From Dickeya chrysanthemi NCPPB 402 (GTDB lineage: Bacteria > Pseudomonadota > Gammaproteobacteria > Enterobacterales > Enterobacteriaceae), in contig NZ_CM001974.1 of assembly GCF_000406105.1 (NCBI RefSeq), forward strand, positions 106,950 to 170,949: a DNA stretch of 64,000 nucleotides, written 5' to 3'. The translations under genes and the position numbers were made by a program. The notes beneath the pieces are model-generated. The model saw only the letters and a list, made by a program, of their open reading frames with translations. It searched no databases and was not told where the DNA came from. Below, one piece after another: positions 58,527 through 64,000 of this stretch; the stretch's first letter is position 1; every line of letters starts with the position of its first letter.

Positions 58527-59183
58527 ATGACTGCGGGCAGGATAATGGGTGTCAGAGCACAACAAAAAGAACGAACTCGCCGTTCCCTGGTTGAGGCCGC
58601 TTTCAGCCAGTTAAGTGCTGAACGTAGTTTTGCCAGCCTGAGTTTGCGTGAGGTAGCCCGTGAAGCAGGGATTGCGCCTACTTCGTTTTATCGCCATTTT
58701 CGCGATGTCGATGAACTGGGGCTGACCATGGTGGATGAAAGCGGGCTGATGCTGCGTCAACTGATGCGACAGGCGCGCCAGCGCATCGTCAAAAGCGGCG
58801 GCAGTGTGATTAGAACGTCGGTATCGACGTTTATGGAGTTCATCGGTAACAATCCCAACGCCTTTCGGTTGCTATTGCGCGAGCGCTCCGGTACGTCGGC
58901 TGCGTTCCGTGCTGCGGTAGCGCGTGAAATTCAGCATTTTATCGCTGAACTGGCCGACTATCTTGAAGTCGAAAATCATATTCCGCGCAGTTTCGCGGAA
59001 GCACAGTCGGAAGCGATGGTGACGATCGTCTTCAGCGCGGGTGCAGAGGCGCTGGATGTCGATCTCGAGCAACGGCGCCAATTGGAAGAGCGGTTAGTAT
59101 TGCAACTGCGTATGATTGCCAAGGGCGCTTATTACTGGTATCGCAAAGAGCAGGGTAAAGGGTTTTCTTACCCTGAAGGATAA
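58527..59183 (+). CDS. fabR: Unsaturated fatty acid synthesis repressor FabR
   Basis: TetR-family repressor of 218 aa that controls fabA and fabB in response to the unsaturated/saturated acyl-thioester ratio. Its core is almost identical to E. coli FabR ([20 protein letters not shown] and [19 protein letters not shown]). ATG 58527 has AAGGAG 6 nt upstream; the second ATG at 58545 corresponds to the shorter E. coli start. It is followed by yijD after 14 nt. Confidence 0.96.
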   Translation: MTAGRIMGVRAQQKERTRRSLVEAAFSQLSAERSFASLSLREVAREAGIAPTSFYRHFRDVDELGLTMVDESGLMLRQLMRQARQRIVKSGGSVIRTSVSTFMEFIGNNPNAFRLLLRERSGTSAAFRAAVAREIQHFIAELADYLEVENHIPRSFAEAQSEAMVTIVFSAGAEALDVDLEQRRQLEERLVLQLRMIAKGAYYWYRKEQGKGFSYPEG

Positions 59184-59197
59184 TCAGAGGTAAAGTC

Positions 59198-59572
59198 ATG
59201 ACAGAGCAGATAAATTCAGAGAAAAGCACGTTGGTGCTGGCAATGGTAGCCGGTTTGTCCGCAAATGGTTCCTTTGTTGCTGTGTTTAGCTCTATCGTGC
59301 CGTTTTCCATTTTCCCGCTGATTGCGCTAGTGCTGTCGGTTTACTGCTTGCATCAGCGTTATATGCATCATGCCATGCCTGAAGGAACGCCACTGCTGGC
59401 GGCGGGTTGTTTTCTGTTCGGCCTGTTGCTTTACAGTGCGATTGTACGTGCCGAGTACCCGCAGATAGGTTCCAATTTTGTGCCGTCAATCCTTTGCGTG
59501 GTGCTGGCGCTGTGGCTGGTCGTCAAACTGCGGGCCCGCAAGCCCGACAGTAATGACATCAATACGCCTTAA
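59198..59572 (+). CDS. yijD: DUF1422 inner-membrane protein YijD
   Basis: Protein of 124 aa with four hydrophobic segments, for example LVLAMVAGLSANGSFVAVF and ILCVVLALWLVVKL. Its place behind fabR and convergent with trmA is that of E. coli yijD. Function unknown. Probably co-transcribed with fabR. Confidence 0.9.
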   Translation: MTEQINSEKSTLVLAMVAGLSANGSFVAVFSSIVPFSIFPLIALVLSVYCLHQRYMHHAMPEGTPLLAAGCFLFGLLLYSAIVRAEYPQIGSNFVPSILCVVLALWLVVKLRARKPDSNDINTP

Positions 59573-59584
59573 TCGATGATGGAG

Positions 59585-60688
59585 TTACTGGCGTTTTTCC
59601 AGTAACACGCCGCATTCCATGTGGTGGGTATAGGGGAACTGGTCAAACAGCGCCAACTGGCTTATCCGGTGTGTTTGACTCAAGGTTTCCAGGTTGGCGC
59701 ACAGTGTTTCCGGGTTGCAGGAGATGTACAGAATGCGTGGATACGCCTGCACCAGTTTGACTGTGCCGTCATCCAGGCCGCTGCGTGGCGGGTCAACAAA
59801 GATAGTTTCGCAGCGATAACCAGCCAGATCGATGCCTTGCAGACGGTTGAACTGGCGTACCCCGTTCATCGCCTGCGTAAACTCTTCCGCCGCCATGCGA
59901 ATAATCTGCACGTTATCAATCTGGTTAGCGGCAATATTGTACTGCGCCGCTGCGACCGACGGCTTGGCTATCTCCGTTGCCAACACCCGCTCGAAATTGC
60001 GTGCCAGCGCCAATGAGAAGTTACCGTTGCCGCAATACAACTCCAGCAAATCACCTGTCGAGCCTTGTGTTACTGATAACGCCCATTCCAGCATCTGAAT
60101 ATTCATCATGGCGTTAGGCTGGGTGAAGCTATTTTCCACCTGACGATAAATCATCTGGCGACCGGCAACCGGCAGACATTCGTCCACGTAATCCCGATCC
60201 AGACAAATTTTGGTTTTCGTCGCGCGACCAATCAACTGTAGGGCAAAACCCTGTGCGCGCAGCTCATCGCACAACTCGCGGGCACGCTGCCGCCATTCGT
60301 CATCCAGCGCTTTGTGGTAAAGCAGCGACACGGCAATTTCACCGCTCAGGGTGGAAAGATAATCTAGCTGGAACAGCTTGCGTCGTAGCACCGGCTCGGC
60401 GCGAAGTGCGTTAAGCAGCACCGGCATCAGGCGATTAATCAGCTCGCTGGCTGCCGGAAACTGATCAACCCGGATCCGCTGTTTGGTCTGCTGATCAAAA
60501 ATAATGTGGTACAGATCATCGCCATCATGCCAGATCCGAAACTCCGCCCTCATCCGGTAGTGACTCACCGGCGAGCGGAATACGGCCGGTGCCGGCGCAT
60601 CGAATGGCGCCATCATGGCACCAAGGCGCCCGGTTTTTTCTTCAAGCTGGGCGTCATATTGGTCGATGGGCAGAATCTCTGGCGTCAT
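59585..60688 (-). CDS. trmA: tRNA (uracil-5-)-methyltransferase
   Basis: Methylates U54 of the T loop of tRNAs (and a site in tmRNA). 367 aa. SAM motif: [16 protein letters not shown]; nucleophilic Cys in [18 protein letters not shown] completes the site. Start ATG 60688 ([15 protein letters not shown]); the longer frame upstream is not conserved. Confidence 0.97.
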   Translation of the reverse strand: MTPEILPIDQYDAQLEEKTGRLGAMMAPFDAPAPAVFRSPVSHYRMRAEFRIWHDGDDLYHIIFDQQTKQRIRVDQFPAASELINRLMPVLLNALRAEPVLRRKLFQLDYLSTLSGEIAVSLLYHKALDDEWRQRARELCDELRAQGFALQLIGRATKTKICLDRDYVDECLPVAGRQMIYRQVENSFTQPNAMMNIQMLEWALSVTQGSTGDLLELYCGNGNFSLALARNFERVLATEIAKPSVAAAQYNIAANQIDNVQIIRMAAEEFTQAMNGVRQFNRLQGIDLAGYRCETIFVDPPRSGLDDGTVKLVQAYPRILYISCNPETLCANLETLSQTHRISQLALFDQFPYTHHMECGVLLEKRQ

Positions 60689-60844
60689 GATGGTCTCATC
60701 TGAAAAAGCGGCTGGAATAATGTTGCTACAGTGACAGATAGTTGTCAGGGCGCGATTGTAGGGCATCCAGAAGGGATGTCCAGTCTTGCCGTACGGATTC
60801 GTTTATCTAAAAATGGAAGTCTAGACATCCACCTGGCTCGATCG

Positions 60845-61030
60845 TAGCATGGGCGTCCGGTCTTGCCTCGCAAGTGAAAAGGGAATCCAGTGTAAATCTG
60901 GAGCTGACGCGCAGCGGTAAGGGGAATGGGCAACGATAGTATGATACAGACACTGTTCTGACGGATGGGAAGTCATCGTTGCCATGCCAGTTTATGGCAG
61001 CACCCAAGCCCGAAGACCTGCCGGAATACG
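60845..61030 (+). promoter_or_regulatory. Cobalamin riboswitch of btuB
   Basis: The leader contains the B12 box GAGCTGACGCGCAGCGGTAA (60901-60920), the preceding GGGAATCCAGTGTAAATCTGG stem, and CCAAGCCCGAAGACCTGCC near 61004-61022. All are hallmarks of adenosylcobalamin riboswitches. It should lower btuB translation when cobalamin is present. Limits are approximate. Confidence 0.95.
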
Positions 61031-61110
61031 TCGCAATGTTTCATGGTCATCGCGTGCTATCGATCATGAGGGTGCGGCATCCTGCCAATTCAGTTTGGAT
61101 GCTTCTTAAC

Positions 61111-62994
61111 ATGTTTAATAAAAAAATAACGATGCTGGCGGCGATGATAGCCACGGCTTTTTCAGGATGGGCGCAGGGTAGCGACAACACACAGCAAAAT
61201 AATAATGACGCGATGGTGGTGACCGCCAACCGTTTTCCCCAACCCATTTCCTCTGTACTGGCTCCCACAACCGTGGTGACGCGTGATGATATTGACCGCT
61301 GGCAGTCAAAAAGCCTGACCGACGTTATGCGCCGGTTGCCGGGGGTAGATCTCTACCAGAGCGGTGGCTTAGGGCAACTGAGTGGGTTATTTATCCGTGG
61401 TGCGTCATCAAGCCATGTATTGATATTGATTGATGGCGTGCGGCTTAATCAGGCTGGTATCAGCGGCTCTTCCGATATTAGCCAAATCCCGATTTCCCTG
61501 GTTCAGAAAGTGGAATATATCCGCGGGCCACGCTCAGCTGTTTATGGCTCGGATGCGATTGGCGGCGTGGTAAATATCATCACCACCCGCGAGAAAAAAG
61601 GCACAACCCTTTCCACGGGCATCGGCTCTAATGGTTATCAGTCTTATGACGCTTCCACCCAGCAGCAATTGGGCGTAAATACGCTGGCAACCTTTGCCGG
61701 GAATTACACCTATACCAGAGGGTTTGATGTTGTCGCCAACCTGCCCGATTCGTTTGGAGACCCCGCCCAGCCTGATCGCGATGGTTTCATGAGCAAAACG
61801 GTATACGGAAATGTCGAACATCAATTCAGTGAAAATGTCAGCGGGTTTGTTCGCGGATACGGCTTTGATAACCGGACGGCGTACGATGGGACAGCCAGTT
61901 TCAATCGGTCGGAGGCCTTTCCTGATACCCGGCAGCTCTATAGCCAATCCTGGGATGGCGGACTCCGTTACCACCAGGATATTTGGTCATCTCAACTGAT
62001 TACCAGCTATAGCCATAGCAAAGACTATAACTATGACCCACGTTTTGGTATTTCTGATATTTCCGCCACGCTGGACGATATCCAACAGTACAACGTTCAG
62101 TGGAGCAACAGTGTTCAGGTAGGAAAGGGCAATGTCGGTGCGGGCGTTGACTGGCAGAAACAAACCACTGAACCTGGCACAAACTTTATCGCTAATGGTT
62201 ATGAGCTCCGCAATACCGGTATTTATACTACCGCGTTACAGGCATTCGGCCCGGTAACTCTTGAAGGGGCATTACGCAGCGATGACAGTTCCCAGTTTGG
62301 TCAACATACCACCTGGCAAAGCAGTGCCGCGTGGGAATTCGTTGATGGCTACCGTTTGCTGGCATCTTATGGGACGGGTTATAAGGCACCAACTATCGGT
62401 CAGCTTTACGGATCGTTTTCTGGAAATGCGAGCCTTAAGCCTGAAGAAAGTAAGCAGTGGGAAGGTGGCATTGAAGGTTTGACGGGGCCAGTGAACTGGC
62501 ATGTGTCAGCATATCGTAATGATGTGGATAATTTAATCCAGAGCGGCAGTGCGCCAACTTTCGCAAATGTGAATGTCGGTCGTGCCCGCCTGCAGGGCGT
62601 TGAAGCGACAGCATCATTTGATACCGGGTTTGTGTCACACAAATTGTCGTACGATTATTTGGACCCACGCGATCTCGATACCAACCAAATATTGACCCGA
62701 CGCGCCAGACAGCAATTTAAATATGATTTGGACTGGCAATTCAACGATCTGGATTGGACGGTAACTTATCACTATCTGGGTGAACGTTATGACCAGAACT
62801 TCAATACCACGCCGGCAGAGAGAGTGAAGCTGGCTGGGGTAAGTTTGTGGGATATCGCTGCATCATATCCTGTCACCTCACATCTGACAGTTCGTGCTAG
62901 AATAGCCAACCTGTTTGATAAGAATTATGAGACGGTATATGGCTACCGAACTGCAGGGCGAGAATATTATCTCACCGGAAGCTATAGTTTCTGA
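61111..62994 (+). CDS. btuB: Vitamin B12 outer-membrane receptor BtuB
   Basis: TonB-dependent transporter of 627 aa. Signal peptide: [22 protein letters not shown]; TonB box: [10 protein letters not shown]. The plug has [12 protein letters not shown] and [26 protein letters not shown]; the barrel ends in aromatic F (LTGSYSF). I start at ATG 61111: similarity and signal peptide begin there, and the in-frame ATGs further upstream lie in the riboswitch. Its end overlaps murI by 56 nt. Confidence 0.97.
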   Translation: MFNKKITMLAAMIATAFSGWAQGSDNTQQNNNDAMVVTANRFPQPISSVLAPTTVVTRDDIDRWQSKSLTDVMRRLPGVDLYQSGGLGQLSGLFIRGASSSHVLILIDGVRLNQAGISGSSDISQIPISLVQKVEYIRGPRSAVYGSDAIGGVVNIITTREKKGTTLSTGIGSNGYQSYDASTQQQLGVNTLATFAGNYTYTRGFDVVANLPDSFGDPAQPDRDGFMSKTVYGNVEHQFSENVSGFVRGYGFDNRTAYDGTASFNRSEAFPDTRQLYSQSWDGGLRYHQDIWSSQLITSYSHSKDYNYDPRFGISDISATLDDIQQYNVQWSNSVQVGKGNVGAGVDWQKQTTEPGTNFIANGYELRNTGIYTTALQAFGPVTLEGALRSDDSSQFGQHTTWQSSAAWEFVDGYRLLASYGTGYKAPTIGQLYGSFSGNASLKPEESKQWEGGIEGLTGPVNWHVSAYRNDVDNLIQSGSAPTFANVNVGRARLQGVEATASFDTGFVSHKLSYDYLDPRDLDTNQILTRRARQQFKYDLDWQFNDLDWTVTYHYLGERYDQNFNTTPAERVKLAGVSLWDIAASYPVTSHLTVRARIANLFDKNYETVYGYRTAGREYYLTGSYSF

Positions 62995-63811
62995 TTTACC
63001 CAACCGCCCGACGGTCCTGGTGTTTGATTCCGGGGTGGGCGGTTTGTCCGTTTATGATGAAGTTCGCAATTTACTGCCGGACTTACATTATATTTATGCA
63101 TTCGATAATGAGGCTTTTCCCTATGGGGAAAAGCCTGAGCAATTCATTATTGAACGAGTGCTCTCTATCGTCGAAGCGGTGGAGAAGCAGCATCCATTAT
63201 CTCTGGTGATTATTGCCTGTAATACTGCCAGCACGATTTCACTGCCCGCATTGCGTACACGTTTTGATTTCCCGGTCGTTGGGGTAGTCCCGGCAGTTAA
63301 ACCTGCGGCAAAGCTCACTCGAAACGGTGTGGTCGGCCTATTGGCAACCCGGGCAACGGTCCAGCGCTCTTATACTCATGAACTGATTTCGCGTTTTGCC
63401 CATGACTGCCAGATTTTGCTATTGGGTTCTGCGGAGTTGGTTGAGTTTGCCGAGGCGAAATTACAGGGTGAGTCGGTATCTGAAGATGCACTGCGCAAAA
63501 TTCTGCGTCCGTGGCTGAAATTGCCTGAGCCGCCGGACACGGTTGTATTAGGGTGCACGCATTTCCCGTTATTGACCGAGGAACTGCAGCAGGTACTACC
63601 TGATGGTACACGGTTGGTTGATTCTGGCTCGGCAATTGCGCGTAGAACCGCATGGCTGATAGAACATTTAGATAACCCTAAATGTTCAACGGAGAAAAAC
63701 CTGGCTTATTGTTTGTCGATAACACCCAAAGTGGCGGCGCTTTGGCCAGTTTTACGCCGTTATGGCTTCCATTCACTCGAAAAACTGCCATTAAACACAG
63801 TGGGTGAATGA
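62939..63811 (+). CDS. murI: Glutamate racemase
   Basis: Makes D-glutamate for peptidoglycan. 290 aa. The two catalytic cysteines are in [10 protein letters not shown] and [26 protein letters not shown] is the substrate loop. ATG 62939 gives MATELQ..., matching E. coli MATKLQ..., and a 56-nt overlap with btuB like that in E. coli. The first residues are of the N-terminal extension thought to bind UDP-MurNAc-Ala in enterobacteria. Confidence 0.96.
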   Translation: MATELQGENIISPEAIVSDLPNRPTVLVFDSGVGGLSVYDEVRNLLPDLHYIYAFDNEAFPYGEKPEQFIIERVLSIVEAVEKQHPLSLVIIACNTASTISLPALRTRFDFPVVGVVPAVKPAAKLTRNGVVGLLATRATVQRSYTHELISRFAHDCQILLLGSAELVEFAEAKLQGESVSEDALRKILRPWLKLPEPPDTVVLGCTHFPLLTEELQQVLPDGTRLVDSGSAIARRTAWLIEHLDNPKCSTEKNLAYCLSITPKVAALWPVLRRYGFHSLEKLPLNTVGE

Positions 63812-63847
63812 ATATTGAGCGGTCGGAATTATTTTTGAAATTAGTGC

Positions 63848-63971
63848 TTGTCAGCGACGAAGAAGTCCCTATAATGCGCCTCCACTGACACGGCAACGGT
63901 GAAACGCCAGCGCAGTTTCAGTAAGAAATCAGGCGCATATCGCTTGACTTCTTTTCGGGAAAGCATAATAT
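63848..63971 (+). promoter_or_regulatory. Tandem rRNA operon promoters P1 and P2
   Basis: P1: TTGTCA (63848-63853), 16 nt, TATAAT (63870-63875), then a GC-rich discriminator (GCGCCTCCACT). An A/T-rich UP element precedes it (63825-63846). P2: TTGACT (63944-63949), 16 nt, TAATAT (63966-63971). Both match the layout of E. coli rrnB, which also follows murI. The 16S gene should begin beyond the window. Confidence 0.93.
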
Positions 63972-64000
63972 ATGCGACCCGCGGCCACGGTAAATGGCTC

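Noticed and set aside
60979..61110. Earlier in-frame ATG starts for btuB
   Set aside because: They lie in the cobalamin riboswitch and would place sequence before the signal peptide.

Overview
The window looks like a chromosomal segment of a Dickeya-type soft-rot enterobacterium (Pectobacteriaceae). The core gene order from tpiA to murI (yiiQ, yiiR, fpr, glpXKF, zapB, rraA, menA, hslUV, ftsN, cytR, priA, rpmE, metJ, metBLF, oxyR, sthA, fabR, yijD, trmA, btuB, murI, then an rrn promoter) is that of the E. coli chromosome, with a few blocks missing or replaced. The LuxR/LuxI pair is of the ExpR/ExpI (EchR/EchI) kind. The genus assignment rests on recalled protein similarity and gene order, not on a search.

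Region 1 (1-18125) appears to be the distal part of a vfm-type quorum-sensing locus. On the plus strand are a sigma-54 response regulator, its membrane histidine kinase and a phosphopantetheinyl transferase, all overlapping. Facing them is a 14-gene minus-strand operon (18125 down to 4413): two free-standing acyl carrier proteins, three AMP-forming ligases, a LysA-fold PLP decarboxylase, two acyl-CoA-dehydrogenase-like flavoproteins, a VOC protein, two KAS III-like proteins with a candidate cysteine, two related proteins without it, and one unrecognised protein. Many of these genes overlap. This reads as a carrier-protein pathway that turns an activated amino or carboxylic acid into a small signal. 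The Vfm signal structure is, to my knowledge, unsolved. A DUF2807-like lipoprotein gene lies between the two arms.

Region 2 (18126-21333) carries the acyl-homoserine-lactone pair expR/expI, convergent and overlapping by 35 nt, and a small periplasmic YdgH/BhsA-type protein. Two quorum-sensing systems thus sit side by side.

Region 3 (about 21334-33143) is a GC-rich, decayed integrative element resembling the Tn4371/ICE family. It has a broken integrase fused to a DUF1016 nuclease remnant on the left, and TraG, TrbI and DUF2274 remnants on the right. Between them is an RND efflux cassette (MFP, inner-membrane transporter with a 1-nt frameshift, outer-membrane factor) with a broken Fur-like gene, an SDR gene and a TetR gene. 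A candidate 8-bp direct repeat flanks it.

Region 4 (33144-64000) is conserved housekeeping: glycolysis and glycerol use, cell division (zapB, ftsN), proteolysis (hslVU), menaquinone synthesis, replication restart, methionine synthesis under MetJ, oxidative stress (Prx5-Grx fusion next to oxyR), redox balance, fatty-acid regulation, tRNA methylation and B12 uptake under a cobalamin riboswitch. The window ends inside the leader of an rRNA operon. Recognisable regulatory sites include Met boxes, a sigma-32 promoter ahead of hslVU, candidate GlpR and OxyR sites, and several intrinsic terminators.
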